Positions 6,781 to 15,573 are shown, numbered from the stretch's first letter. The stretch: 33,634 nucleotides of DNA from DUPU01 sp050952465 (GCA_050952465.1 JBMNKZ010000012.1:1-33634); one strand, 5' to 3'. The notes: generated by a model from the sequence alone, not told the origin. Translations and numbers: made by a program.

Positions 6781-8127
6781 TCAGGGAGATTTGCCGGTTT
6801 TTCCTTCATATTTCTCTAAAATTATCTCTCTGTTTTCCACGATATACCTAAGCATTGATTCTAATTCATCTATCTCGGAAAAAGTATTATATAATCCAAA
6901 GCTTACTCTTACCATCCCTGGCCTGGGCAGGTCAGGGTTTTTTATATGTCTTCTTATATCTTTAGAAGACAAACCCATCAGTCTTTGTATGTAGGGTTGG
7001 GCACAAAAACAACCGTTTCTTACGGCAATGCCACCCTCATGGGACAGTACTTTCGCCACAATGTCATGGGAAAGCCCTTCTATATTAAAAGGGATAATTC
7101 CTAACCGATCTTCGCCAGGCGTTTTATCCCCGTAGATTTTTATCTCCGGTATTCTGCTTAGACGGCTCAATGCGTAATCTGCCAATTTCTTTTCATAGGA
7201 AAATATTTCTTCCATCCCGATACATTTCAAGGTTTTAATTGCCGCCTTTAGAGCGACGACACCTATTAGATTTGGCGTACCGGCTTCATCCCGATGGGGC
7301 ACATCATCCCAGATTACCCGGTTCCGAGTCACAATTTTCACCGTTCCGCCCCCGGGATATTCCGGCCCCCCTTTTCTTAAATATTTTTTAGGCGCAATGA
7401 TAACTCCTATGCCAAAAGGGGCATACATTTTATGGGCAGAAAAAACCAGAAAATCAATATTCTCCGGCGTATGCACCTCTTTCATTTCAACCGGGCAATG
7501 GGGCACCAGCTGAGCCCCATCCACCAGTATTTTGGCATGATATTTATGGGCAATTTCCGCCGCTTCATGAATCGGATTGATATAACCTGTGACATTGGAC
7601 GCCCCGGTAATGGCAACCAGCTTCACCTTTCCTTTATACCTTTTCAATTTTCGTTCCAAATCAGTTAAGGAAATTCTCCCGTCTCTGCCCACATTAACAT
7701 AAAGAACACAATATTTATCTCTCCAAGGTAAATCATTAGAATGGTGTTCCATTCCGGTGGTAAGAATCTTACAGCCCTTGAGATTTTTCGCGAGCCTGTA
7801 GGAAAGCTTGTTGATTCCTTCCGTGGTATTCCTTACATAAATAACCGTATAATAATCCGGGTCGGCCTGAACAAATTCTAACACCTCTCTCCTTGACTCT
7901 TCATAAATATCAGAAGAAACTTGAGATTTAAAGCCAAGACCTCGATGAATGGAAGAGTACCAGGGAGCAAATTTATTAATTTCCCGCATGACAGAGATAA
8001 AAGGAGGTGTGGTTGCCGCATTATCAAGATTAATCGGAACTACCTGCCTCCCATTTTCCAAGGGTACTTTTGTTTTTAAACCTACCACATATTTTTTCAA
8101 TTCTAATCCTAAATTATCTCCTGACAC
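6781..8127 (-). CDS. class-V aminotransferase / cysteine-desulfurase-like PLP enzyme
   Basis: 448 aa from GTG at 8127, with AGGTGAG just upstream; a GTG at 8136 would add three residues. Fold-type I PLP enzyme: NLDNAATTPP near the N-terminus, NTTEGINKL for cofactor phosphate, VDGAQLVPH for the pyridine-binding Asp and SAHKMYAPFG for the Schiff-base Lys (about residue 233). RNGCFCAQPYIQRL near residue 385 places cysteines where SufS/CsdA-type desulfurases have the catalytic Cys, although the loop differs from the usual RTGHHCAQP. No scaffold (SufU/IscU) gene is adjacent, so sulfur transfer to Fe-S assembly is not assured; a cysteine or selenocysteine lyase or an aminotransferase are alternatives. 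It stands alone, convergent with the DUF421/DUF4363 pair. Confidence 0.78.
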   Translation of the reverse strand: MSGDNLGLELKKYVVGLKTKVPLENGRQVVPINLDNAATTPPFISVMREINKFAPWYSSIHRGLGFKSQVSSDIYEESRREVLEFVQADPDYYTVIYVRNTTEGINKLSYRLAKNLKGCKILTTGMEHHSNDLPWRDKYCVLYVNVGRDGRISLTDLERKLKRYKGKVKLVAITGASNVTGYINPIHEAAEIAHKYHAKILVDGAQLVPHCPVEMKEVHTPENIDFLVFSAHKMYAPFGIGVIIAPKKYLRKGGPEYPGGGTVKIVTRNRVIWDDVPHRDEAGTPNLIGVVALKAAIKTLKCIGMEEIFSYEKKLADYALSRLSRIPEIKIYGDKTPGEDRLGIIPFNIEGLSHDIVAKVLSHEGGIAVRNGCFCAQPYIQRLMGLSSKDIRRHIKNPDLPRPGMVRVSFGLYNTFSEIDELESMLRYIVENREIILEKYEGKTGKSP

Positions 8128-8207
8128 AAATCTCACCTGCGCAATTTTTTACCTAATATTTATATATTGCATCAGGTGATAATTGTGTGCTGGAGGGAAA
8201 AAGAAAT

Positions 8208-8831
8208 TTAAGCAACCAAACCGGCTACCAAAAGAGGTCCCTCTTCCCCAAGTAAAGTCCCTGCCTCCTGATGATTAAATAACCAAATTGACAGGTTTTC
8301 TTGGCTAAGGATCACCGGCATCCGGTCATGAATTTTTTCCATATAATGGTTGGCCTGAGTGGTTAATATCACAAATGCCCCGTACCGTCTCCCGGTTTTA
8401 GAATCGGTAAAAACGTTATAAAGGCCTGCCATATACATAACGGAAACATGAGGAAGCCGTAACAGGTATTTGTCTTTTTTCTTAGTCGGAGTACCTGTTT
8501 CCTTCCATTCAAAAAAGCCGCTGGCCGGTATCACACAACGGCGGGTAGCAAAAGATGACCGAAACATATTTTTAGTCCCGACAGTCTCTTGCCGGACATT
8601 GATCACCACTCCCGGGTTATTAAAACGGGGAAATCCCCATTTCAAAGGCACGGCTCGAATGCCCCCTTGGGCAGTGGGAAGTAAAACCGGGGCAATATTG
8701 GTAGGGAAAATTTCTCCTGTCTGCATCTCCTCCCGTTCCGGTGTCCCGGCAAACTTTTCGTCAATTTCCTGAATAATTTTCCTTATCACCAGGTTATCTT
8801 CTTCATCAAATACCGCATAACGTCCGCACAT
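8208..8831 (-). CDS. yedK: SRAP/HMCES-family abasic-site DNA-protein crosslink protein
   Basis: 207 aa from the ATG at 8831 (GGAGGAGGG upstream). A frame extends 37 residues further, but the family needs the Met removed so that Cys2 becomes the N-terminus, and MCGRY is exactly the conserved start. It covalently captures abasic sites in single-stranded DNA through Cys2. The other family residues are visible: VINVRQETVG (Asn, Arg, Glu), RRCVIPASGFFEW and the HDRMPVIL His. It is third in an operon with dinB and an 80-aa unknown, behind tandem LexA boxes, as its old name (SOS-response-associated peptidase) would suggest. Confidence 0.92.
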   Translation of the reverse strand: MCGRYAVFDEEDNLVIRKIIQEIDEKFAGTPEREEMQTGEIFPTNIAPVLLPTAQGGIRAVPLKWGFPRFNNPGVVINVRQETVGTKNMFRSSFATRRCVIPASGFFEWKETGTPTKKKDKYLLRLPHVSVMYMAGLYNVFTDSKTGRRYGAFVILTTQANHYMEKIHDRMPVILSQENLSIWLFNHQEAGTLLGEEGPLLVAGLVA

Positions 8832-8848
8832 TCTTATACCCTCCTCCC

Positions 8849-9091
8849 CTAGTTTTTCTTCGCTTCCACAAACCAGCGATTTCCTTCCAAAAACAAAAAG
8901 GTTTCTTTCCCCCAAATCCGGCAGGTATAACGTATGCCGCATCCTCCTGCCTTCAGGCTGGCTGCGGGACGTACATCCAACACCCGGTCGATTTCAAAAC
9001 GCCTGCCGTCTTCCCAAATAATATTTTCCGGTATCACATTGCCCCCCTTATCAAAGCGGGCAGTTACGTCCACATACACCTTATGCCGCAT
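8849..9091 (-). CDS. 80-aa protein of unknown function in the SOS operon
   Basis: 80 aa from ATG 9091 with GGGAGGTG upstream; a GTG at 9097 lies within that site. The sequence is beta-rich and basic (MRHKVYVDVTARFDKGGNVI, then EDGRRFEIDRVLDVRPAASL and FLFLEGNRWFVEAKKN), suggesting a small beta-barrel of about five strands, no membrane segment and one GGCG turn. I cannot assign a family. It lies 59 nt after dinB and ends 17 nt before yedK, so it should be induced with both after DNA damage. A DNA-binding or polymerase accessory role is a reasonable inference. Confidence 0.8.
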   Translation of the reverse strand: MRHKVYVDVTARFDKGGNVIPENIIWEDGRRFEIDRVLDVRPAASLKAGGCGIRYTCRIWGKETFLFLEGNRWFVEAKKN

Positions 9092-9150
9092 CAGCACACC
9101 TCCCTAGACTGTTGCCAATATCAAAATATCGCGAACCATGGAACGGTTCT

Positions 9151-10401
9151 TTACTTTTGATTAAAAAAACCTACCGGATGAATCACATGATCATCCTTAG
9201 GATTTAAACCGGTAAGTTTCCTATCCCCCAGCATCATACCCCGCTGAATACTGAAATGGCCAAACCTTTTTCGCAAAGTGTCCACTGTTTTCTCCAGGTC
9301 TTCATGACGTTTCCTTTTTTCCTCATCCATAAACAAGGATACCTGAATTGCACCACCCTCCGTAACCAGATCCGTTCCTCGCACGCCAATACTTCTGAGG
9401 GGTTTCTCCCAATGATAATTGTTCATAAACAATTTCATGGCCATAAGTGCAATATCCGAAGAAAGATTTGTCGGCCGCTCTACCTTACCCTGTCGTTCAA
9501 AAACAACCAGATCAGTGTCCCGGACATGGATCTGAACCGTCCGGCATTGAAAGCCATGCTCCCTCAGCCGGGCAGCGACACTTTCTGCCAGAACATATAG
9601 CACCAGTTTCACATCCTCGTTATCCACCAAGTCCCGGGGAGTAGTGGTGCTGTTACCGATAGATTTAATAATTCCTTCATCGCCAAAAACAGAGATCTCC
9701 GAATCATCTTCCCCATTGGCAAACGACCATAGTATATCCCCCCATTTTCCCAAAAGAAAATGCAAAAAATACCTGCTGGTATTGGCAATATCTCCAATGG
9801 TTCTGATCATATAACGCCACAGTTTTTTTTCTGTAGACCTGCCTACATAAAGGAGATCCGAGGCGGGAAGAGGCCAAACTACCTCCCGAAAATTATCCGG
9901 TGTAATTACCGTCGTGGCGTCGGGTTTTTTATAGTCCGAGCCCAGTTTGGCAAATATCTTGTTGTAACTTACGCCGACAGAAGCGGTAATTCCCATTTCG
10001 AATTTGACCCGAGCCCGAATCTGATCGGCAATTTCCTTTCCCCCACCGTAAAGACCTATGCTTTTCGTCACATCCAGCCAGGCCTCATCAATCCCAAAAG
10101 GTTCAATCTGATCCGTATAAGTTGCGTAAATTTCCCGGGCTAGACGGGCAAAACGCAGGTAAAGGCTGTAATCCGGCGGTACCACTACTAAATCCGGACA
10201 TTTCTTCCGTGCCTGCCAAATTACCTCCCCAGTCTTAATTCCAAAACTTTTTGCCAGATAATTTTTCGCCAGCACGATCCCATGACGCAAAGTAGGATCC
10301 CCGCCCACCGCTACCGGTTTATCCCGAAGTTCCGGCCGGTGCAGACACTCCACCGAAGCATAAAAGTTATTCAAATCAGCATGAAGTATCACCCTGTTCA
10401 A
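9151..10401 (-). CDS. dinB: DNA polymerase IV (Y-family translesion polymerase)
   Basis: 416 aa from a TTG at 10401 that follows AGGGTGG by 5 nt; the frame continues upstream to 10491 but runs through the LexA boxes, so that part is not coding. Palm/finger motifs: HADLNNFYASVE (first metal Asp), LAKNYLAKSFGIKTGE, and FGIDEAWLDVT (second Asp-Glu pair). A thumb helix-hairpin-helix (LYVGRSTEKKLWRYMIRTIG) and a little-finger domain with an IQVSLFMDEEK stretch, like a beta-clamp-binding motif, follow. It copies across damaged bases with low fidelity. It is first in the SOS operon with the 80-aa protein and yedK. Confidence 0.93.
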   Translation of the reverse strand: MNRVILHADLNNFYASVECLHRPELRDKPVAVGGDPTLRHGIVLAKNYLAKSFGIKTGEVIWQARKKCPDLVVVPPDYSLYLRFARLAREIYATYTDQIEPFGIDEAWLDVTKSIGLYGGGKEIADQIRARVKFEMGITASVGVSYNKIFAKLGSDYKKPDATTVITPDNFREVVWPLPASDLLYVGRSTEKKLWRYMIRTIGDIANTSRYFLHFLLGKWGDILWSFANGEDDSEISVFGDEGIIKSIGNSTTTPRDLVDNEDVKLVLYVLAESVAARLREHGFQCRTVQIHVRDTDLVVFERQGKVERPTNLSSDIALMAMKLFMNNYHWEKPLRSIGVRGTDLVTEGGAIQVSLFMDEEKRKRHEDLEKTVDTLRKRFGHFSIQRGMMLGDRKLTGLNPKDDHVIHPVGFFNQK

Positions 10402-10432
10402 GAAAACCACCCTGTCAGAACACCAGTCTCCA

Positions 10433-10457
10433 GAACGTACGTTTAGAACGTCTGTTT
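10433..10457. promoter_or_regulatory. tandem LexA (SOS) boxes upstream of dinB
   Basis: GAACGTACGTTT (10433-10444) and GAACGTCTGTTT (10446-10457) both match the Gram-positive LexA core GAAC-N4-GTTY. They lie directly downstream of the -10 box, where bound LexA would block transcription of dinB, the 80-aa gene and yedK. Confidence 0.88.
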
Positions 10458-10462
10458 GATAT

Positions 10463-10491
10463 AGTATATACCTCTGCCTGAGAAAAATCAA
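10463..10491 (-). promoter_or_regulatory. sigma-A promoter of the dinB operon
   Basis: On the minus strand TTGATT (10491-10486), a 17-bp spacer, TATACT (10468-10463). Predicted transcription starts at about 10456, inside the second LexA box. Confidence 0.8.
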
Positions 10492-10531
10492 GGTAATGGC
10501 AAATAATTAATAGAGGAATTTTTTGTAAATA

Positions 10532-10606
10532 AAATAAAAAACAAAAACGGCTCCATATGCAGAGAGGCGTCCCTACATATAAAACCGTAAACTGTTGCAA
10601 AAGCCT
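10532..10606 (-). terminator. terminator of the hyp operon within a degenerate dispersed repeat
   Basis: On the minus strand ACGG...CATATG-type arms (about 10588-10547) close a hairpin ending in CCGT and followed by TTTTTGTTTTTTATTTT. The segment TTTTGCAACAG...GTAGGGACG...GCCGTTTTTG resembles, in the same order, parts of the 110-bp element at 21182-21291, so this terminator may descend from a copy of it. Confidence 0.55.
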
Positions 10607-10610
10607 ATAA

Positions 10611-11381
10611 TTATTTTCTCAGCCGGGCTAAAACCGGATCCAAGGCATGGATCCAGGGGGTAAAACCATTATTCTCCTTAATGAAATCTAATGCCATTTC
10701 ATTTAAACCCCCGGGAGTCATCTCTTGAGCAAGGAGGCCTAATTCTTCATCTTCTGTATGGCGGGCCTGGAAGGATAAAGCCTCAAAAAAGGAGGTGGTA
10801 TAATTAACAGCCTCTTTTTGGGAAAGTCCTCCCCTCTCTCCCCACTGCACAACTTCCCACAAAAGAGTGTAGTAAGAACTCATTAATGCGGTAATAGCAA
10901 TTAAAGCTTCAATTTGTTTCACATCATCTACGCCTACGATTTCGCCAAGAGGTTTAAAAAGTTCCGCTACTTCCCTATCATTAGGGTAAATGGCAATGGG
11001 GCCAATCCTTTTTGCCGCAAAAGGAAGGGGAACCATCTGCACTAAGGTGCGGGTTTTCCCAATCCATCCGGCGACCTCAGGCAGTTTCCGATCTGACAAG
11101 AGGTTGATTACCCGGTGATTCTCCCGAAAAGATAAGGGGCGTAAAATCTCCTCACCGTATTTGGGGACTACTGCCAAAACTACCCACTCTGATTTATCCA
11201 GAACCTCTTGGTTAGATTCAGCCACGGTTACATTTTTAAATTTCTCGGCTAGATCTTTAGCCCGCTGGGCGTTTCTGGGCGAGAGATAAATCCTATGATC
11301 CAGATCCCCTCCCGAGCAAAATCCTGTAACCAAAGCCGACGTAATTACACCGGTTCCGATAAAACCAATATCTGCACCCAT
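10611..11381 (-). CDS. pyrroline-5-carboxylate reductase-like protein
   Basis: 256 aa, similar to ProC length. The N-terminal Rossmann motif IGFIGTGVITSALVTG binds NAD(P)H, and VVLAVVPKYGEEIL and NLLSDRKLPEVAGW match the second half of the nucleotide domain. The C-terminal region (LMSSYYTLLWEVVQWGERGG, then LAQEMTPGGLNEMALDF) has the helical dimerisation domain with the TPGG-type substrate motif of P5C reductases. P5C reductase reduces pyrroline-5-carboxylate to proline. Because the two upstream genes encode hydroxyproline dehydratase, whose product is P5C, that is the likely role here. Its ATG overlaps the HypE stop (TAATG), so the genes are coupled. Confidence 0.82.
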   Translation of the reverse strand: MGADIGFIGTGVITSALVTGFCSGGDLDHRIYLSPRNAQRAKDLAEKFKNVTVAESNQEVLDKSEWVVLAVVPKYGEEILRPLSFRENHRVINLLSDRKLPEVAGWIGKTRTLVQMVPLPFAAKRIGPIAIYPNDREVAELFKPLGEIVGVDDVKQIEALIAITALMSSYYTLLWEVVQWGERGGLSQKEAVNYTTSFFEALSFQARHTEDEELGLLAQEMTPGGLNEMALDFIKENNGFTPWIHALDPVLARLRK

Positions 11382-12370
11382 TATTCATTCACCCTCTTTA
11401 GATTTAAGGCAAAACCCCCGCCTACCCTGATAGGAACACCTGGGGCTTGCTGTGTGAGAAAATTTGCCCGCTCCAGAATCTGTTCCTGAGAAGGCGGCAC
11501 CAAGTCCCTTAACAAATAATCCCGGTCTAGATTTCGATAGGTTTCCAAACCTAAGCGATGATAAGGTAGAAGCTCAATCTCCTTTAATTTCTTCAAAGAC
11601 CTGCAAAACTCCCCTACCCTAATTAAATTTAGATCTGAATCGTTTACCCCGGGAATCATTGGGATACGTACGATAATTTCCAAGGGAAAAGAAGATTCCC
11701 CGGCTTTTTTAATATTATCTAAAATCAGGGCATTATCAACCCCCGTACATTCCTGATGCATTGCCCCATCCATATGTTTAATATCCACAAAGAGCACATT
11801 AAGCCAGGGCAGTATCTTTTCGACCTGCTCCCAAGGGGCATAAAAACTGGTTTCCAGCGCGGTATGTATACCCCGCTCCCGGCAGGTTTTAAGCACCTCC
11901 CGGACAAAATAAGGCTGAGCCAAAGGCTCCCCACCACTGATGGTTACCCCGCCTGACGAATGAAAAAAGAAAATCTCATCCTTGGATATCTCTTTTACTA
12001 CTTCCTCTCCACTCATCCGGCTTCCGTATTTTTTCCATACTCTTTTCGGGCATTTTGCGACACAGGTAAAGCAATTCTGGCATTTTGCCCTATCAAGACG
12101 CACTTTACCCTCACCTTCTGTGATAGACAAGGCTCCCTCCGGGCAAGAGTGAACACAAATCCCGCATCCGATACAGCGACTGACGGCATATCCTTTTTCC
12201 GGCTGAGCTTGCTGGGACTCAGGAGTAGAGCACCAACTACATCTTAAGGGACAGCCCTTAAGAAAAAGCACCGTCCGGAGGCCCTGTCCGTCATGGATAG
12301 ATGTCCTTTCAATTCGAAGTACCGCACCCTGTGCCGGGGGGACGTTTCGTTTGCCACGGTCTGCATTCAT
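11381..12370 (-). CDS. hypE: glycyl-radical-enzyme activase (HypD activator)
   Basis: 329 aa from ATG 12370 with GGGGTGAA upstream; the frame extends to 12448 only by running inside hypD. Radical SAM motif CPLRCSWC (C40, C44, C47 approximately) binds the [4Fe-4S] cluster that cleaves S-adenosylmethionine. An inserted two-cluster ferredoxin domain follows: CIGCGICVHSCP and CQNCFTCVAKCP. TISGGEPLAQP is the GGE motif for SAM binding. It abstracts hydrogen from the glycine of HypD to create the glycyl radical. The SAM domain plus ferredoxin insert is typical of activases outside the pyruvate formate-lyase type. It follows hypD with a 4-nt gap and overlaps the P5C-reductase gene by 1 nt. Confidence 0.9.
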   Translation of the reverse strand: MNADRGKRNVPPAQGAVLRIERTSIHDGQGLRTVLFLKGCPLRCSWCSTPESQQAQPEKGYAVSRCIGCGICVHSCPEGALSITEGEGKVRLDRAKCQNCFTCVAKCPKRVWKKYGSRMSGEEVVKEISKDEIFFFHSSGGVTISGGEPLAQPYFVREVLKTCRERGIHTALETSFYAPWEQVEKILPWLNVLFVDIKHMDGAMHQECTGVDNALILDNIKKAGESSFPLEIIVRIPMIPGVNDSDLNLIRVGEFCRSLKKLKEIELLPYHRLGLETYRNLDRDYLLRDLVPPSQEQILERANFLTQQAPGVPIRVGGGFALNLKRVNE

Positions 12371-12374
12371 TGCT

Positions 12375-14771
12375 TCACCCCACTGAAATACCATGTTGTA
12401 CCGTACGGCCAATAATATCGTCCTGCACGTCTTTTCCCAATTCCACAAAATAGGCGGTATAACCTGCTACTCGAACCAACAGTCCCTTGTACTCCTCCGG
12501 ATGCTGCTGCGCTCGGATTAATTTCTTTTGGTCTATCACATTAAACTGAACATGATAAACACCTAGGCTGCACATACTCTTCAGTAATGCCATCATTTGG
12601 GTGATACCGTTTTCCGTAGACAGCATCGCCGGTTCCACTTTCATATTCAAAAGAGTGCCCTGGACAAAACGAGCATGGGGAATATTTGCTACTGACTTCA
12701 ATACTGAACCGGGACCGTTAATGTCAGTGCCTCCATTAGGGCTAACCCCGTCCGCCAGCGGTTTCCAAGCACGACGTCCGGAGGGAAGGGCGCCTACCTC
12801 CAACCCAAAGGGAGTATTGCCGGACACAGGCAAAATTCCGGGTGTCATGCGTCCGAATTTGCTGCTGTATTTTTCAATCTCATCGGCAATAAAGGTTAAG
12901 ATATCTCCCACAATATCATCTACCAGCGGGTCATCATTACCATATTTGGGTGCATCCAGACATAGTTTATGCAATACCTCGTATCCAAGAAAATCCTTAT
13001 CCAAAGCATCCAAAAGTTCTGCCATGGTGGCTTGCTTTGTTTCATATACTATGTGCCGCACGGCGGCCAGACTGTTAATTAGGTCTGCCACACCGATTAA
13101 AATGATACCATTACCTACATTGTATTTCGCCCCGCCCCAAGCATAATCCTTAGCCCGCTCAATACATTCCTTAAAAGTTAAAGAAAGGGCGGGAGATGGA
13201 CGGTTCATGCACACTTCGTCAATGACATGACTTCCTTTAACGACGGCGCGGACAGCGTATTGAATTTGTTTCTTTACGGCTTCAAGAAAATCTTCATAGG
13301 TTTTGAATTCCAAAGGATTACCTGTCTGTGGGGAAATATATTTACCGCTCTTTCTGTTCTTACCGTCTAAAAGGGCTAATTCCACCATGCCTCCCAGGTT
13401 AATATCCGCTAAAGCCGTGTATTGACGCATGCGGCCTTCCAAATTTGTCTCCACGCAGCCACAGGGGTTCCAATTATAAGCTTCCTTCAGGGGAACTCCC
13501 TTATTCATCAACATCCTGATCCCGATATCATCATTGTGGAAAGCAGGAAAACCTGTACCCAAACTAATCAATTCCACTATTTTTCTTAAGAAAGTGTTTG
13601 GGTTTTTGGCCAGATTATAGCGCACCGATAAAGATGGCTGATAAAGCTGCACATCCATGGTGGCTTGAAGTATCATATAGGAAAGGTCATTCACAGCATC
13701 CCGGCCGGATTCATCCACTCCACCGACACAAACATTTTGAAACATGGGATAGCCTGCGGCAAATTCAGCCGTAACGGCATCCTGAAAAAGGCAGGGCTCG
13801 CTGAATTTTATCCACAAGCAGTCCAAGAGTTCCTGTGCCTCGTCGGGGGTAATGCGCCCCTCTTTAATGTCTGCCTGATAATATGGCCAAAGATACTGAT
13901 CCATGCGACCCGGATTATAACTGGCCGCGTTTTGCTCCATAAAAATGCATATCTGATAAAAATAAAAGGACTGCAAGGCCTCCCGGAACGTACGAGCAGG
14001 ATTGGCCGGTACATGACGGCAGACTTCCGCGATTTCCAAAAGCTCTTGTTTTCTTTGGGAATCCTTTTCCAGAGATGCTAAGCGTTCTGCCTCTTTTGCA
14101 TAGCGTTGGGCCAGGGTTATCATGCCCTCTGCCACAACCAAGAGAGATTCCAGATAATAATCCTTTTCATAATCCCCAGGCACCGTAATATCCAACTGGG
14201 CCTTCCTTTTTTCCACCACCTTGACAATGCCTGAAACTCCCTCCCGAATCAGCCACTCGTATCCGGCGGTAGTTTCTCCCCAGCCCCGAACCGCCTTCCG
14301 GTCTATGTAAATCATTCCGTGATCCCGCAGTTCCTTTGTATCTTCGGGAATTTGGGCTAGCCATTCCTCATAATTGGATCGCCCTTTCCAATAAGGGCGA
14401 ATTTCTTTTTCAAAAATCTCCCTATCCCCAGGTTTTAGATAGAAAGGATCATAGCGGCGCTGGCTGATGGTATCCAGTTCCTCGTTCAATACTGACCAGC
14501 AGGTGTCCGCACATAAAATTCCCGCCCTGATTTTACTGCCGGAACAGCCTACAATCAGTTCATCCGGCCAAATAGTCACTGTTTTTTCTTGGCATTGTTT
14601 GCGAAAAGCCTTAGCTTTTCTTAGCACCAGGGGCTCGCCTTCCGTCTCCCGAAAACTCTCTGTCAGAAGCTTGGCATTTTCTAAATCCATTTCCGGTTGG
14701 GTTTCCAGCACTCTTTTTTTCAAACGATCAACCCGTTCCAGATACTTCGGTTTCTGTGCTTCTTGAGACAT
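12375..14771 (-). CDS. hypD: trans-4-hydroxy-L-proline dehydratase, glycyl radical enzyme
   Basis: 798 aa, near the usual size of HypD. It dehydrates trans-4-hydroxy-L-proline to pyrroline-5-carboxylate by radical chemistry and works only without oxygen. The active-site loop NPCGCVETN carries the thiyl Cys439 and Glu441; the C-terminal loop RVAGYTAYF carries Gly770 for the stored radical. As I recall, the Clostridioides difficile enzyme uses C434, E436 and G765, so all three sit at a constant +5 offset, strong support for HypD over 4-hydroxyphenylacetate decarboxylase, choline lyase or glycerol dehydratase. The next genes are the activase and a P5C reductase, completing hydroxyproline to proline. 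ATG 14771 has GGAGGTG upstream; a weak promoter lies at 14857-14885. Confidence 0.9.
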   Translation of the reverse strand: MSQEAQKPKYLERVDRLKKRVLETQPEMDLENAKLLTESFRETEGEPLVLRKAKAFRKQCQEKTVTIWPDELIVGCSGSKIRAGILCADTCWSVLNEELDTISQRRYDPFYLKPGDREIFEKEIRPYWKGRSNYEEWLAQIPEDTKELRDHGMIYIDRKAVRGWGETTAGYEWLIREGVSGIVKVVEKRKAQLDITVPGDYEKDYYLESLLVVAEGMITLAQRYAKEAERLASLEKDSQRKQELLEIAEVCRHVPANPARTFREALQSFYFYQICIFMEQNAASYNPGRMDQYLWPYYQADIKEGRITPDEAQELLDCLWIKFSEPCLFQDAVTAEFAAGYPMFQNVCVGGVDESGRDAVNDLSYMILQATMDVQLYQPSLSVRYNLAKNPNTFLRKIVELISLGTGFPAFHNDDIGIRMLMNKGVPLKEAYNWNPCGCVETNLEGRMRQYTALADINLGGMVELALLDGKNRKSGKYISPQTGNPLEFKTYEDFLEAVKKQIQYAVRAVVKGSHVIDEVCMNRPSPALSLTFKECIERAKDYAWGGAKYNVGNGIILIGVADLINSLAAVRHIVYETKQATMAELLDALDKDFLGYEVLHKLCLDAPKYGNDDPLVDDIVGDILTFIADEIEKYSSKFGRMTPGILPVSGNTPFGLEVGALPSGRRAWKPLADGVSPNGGTDINGPGSVLKSVANIPHARFVQGTLLNMKVEPAMLSTENGITQMMALLKSMCSLGVYHVQFNVIDQKKLIRAQQHPEEYKGLLVRVAGYTAYFVELGKDVQDDIIGRTVQHGISVG

Positions 14772-14856
14772 ATGGACACCTCCGTTTAATCAAATAAAAA
14801 GCCTATATAAAAATATAAAAAAATACAAAAACTGTTTATGTAATATTCTTAAGTAT

Positions 14857-14885
14857 ATTCTTGCATTGGGGTATAGATATGTCAA
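14857..14885 (-). promoter_or_regulatory. candidate promoter of the hyp operon
   Basis: On the minus strand TTGACA (14885-14880) is a perfect -35 box, followed by a 17-bp spacer and AAGAAT (14862-14857), which matches the -10 consensus at only four positions. No operator or riboswitch is evident in the 255-bp gap. The plus-strand half holds nothing clear for the coat genes. Confidence 0.45.
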
Positions 14886-15026
14886 GATAAGATTTCATTC
14901 TATAATGCAGACTATTTCTTGAGGAAGCAGCAACCAAATAACTACCTCCCTTCCATAATATTCATAGGATGGATCAGGTTAGTTTGGAAAAACTATTATT
15001 AAATTTGATTAAGGAGGGATTGTTTT

Positions 15027-15245
15027 ATGCGGGATATAACCCCCGGGGAAATGCTTGCCCTAAGAGAAATGTTAACCATGGAAACTACCGGTCTGGTCAG
15101 TCTAAAAACAATGGAACCATTGATTTCAGATCAAAAATTAAAGAGTAGCTGCGAAGCTGAAATTCAAGCTGCTGAAGCAAGAATTAGATCCATGCAGCAA
15201 TTCTTACAAGAAAATCAAATTATTTCGATGGGGGAGGTGCAATAA
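15027..15245 (+). CDS. small CotF-related spore coat protein
   Basis: 72 aa, almost entirely alpha-helical: TPGEMLALREMLTMETTGLV then QKLKSSCEAEIQAAEARIRS and MQQFLQENQI. The pattern resembles the small partner of the Coat F pair in Clostridia. The ATG has AAGGAGGG 8 nt upstream. The next gene starts directly after its stop codon, so the two are made together. A coat location is inferred from family resemblance and the neighbour. Confidence 0.7.
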   Translation: MRDITPGEMLALREMLTMETTGLVSLKTMEPLISDQKLKSSCEAEIQAAEARIRSMQQFLQENQIISMGEVQ

Positions 15246-15545
15246 ATGGGCGGAATTAAAGATTTTTTTGGAAATGACTCCTTAACTGATGACAAATATG
15301 TGGCTCTAAATATGCTAGGTAGCGGAAAAGCATCAGCCTCCGCTTATTTTATGGCTACATTAGAATCCGCTACACCGGAAGTACGCCATCTCTTCTCTAA
15401 TTTTTGCACGCAAATCACGCAGTCTCATGAAGCCATGACAAATCTTGCTGTTGAGCGGGGCTGGTATCACGCTTACGGTGAACCGAAGAGCCAATTGCAA
15501 GAAGTGGCATCAAACTCGACAAAGATAATCTCTAAACATGCATAA
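15246..15545 (+). CDS. Coat F-domain spore coat protein
   Basis: 99 aa. The body SLTDDKYVALNMLGSGKASA is followed by ATLESATPEVRHLFSNFCTQ and a C-terminal helix with HEAMTNLAVERGWYHAY. This is the Coat F domain, a ferritin-like helical bundle found in CotF and in many short clostridial coat proteins; the YMATLES...R..F......H motif is clear. The preceding gene ends in TAA immediately before this ATG, with GGGGGAGG as ribosome site. An intrinsic terminator closes the two-gene unit. Confidence 0.82.
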   Translation: MGGIKDFFGNDSLTDDKYVALNMLGSGKASASAYFMATLESATPEVRHLFSNFCTQITQSHEAMTNLAVERGWYHAYGEPKSQLQEVASNSTKIISKHA

Positions 15546-15547
15546 TT

Positions 15548-15573
15548 AAAAGCCCTGGTTACCCAGGGCTTTT
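15548..15573 (+). terminator. intrinsic terminator after the coat genes
   Basis: AAAAGCCCTGG (15548-15558) pairs perfectly with CCAGGGCTTTT (15563-15573) around a 4-base loop and runs into TTTATATTATT. It begins 3 nt after the stop codon. Confidence 0.88.
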
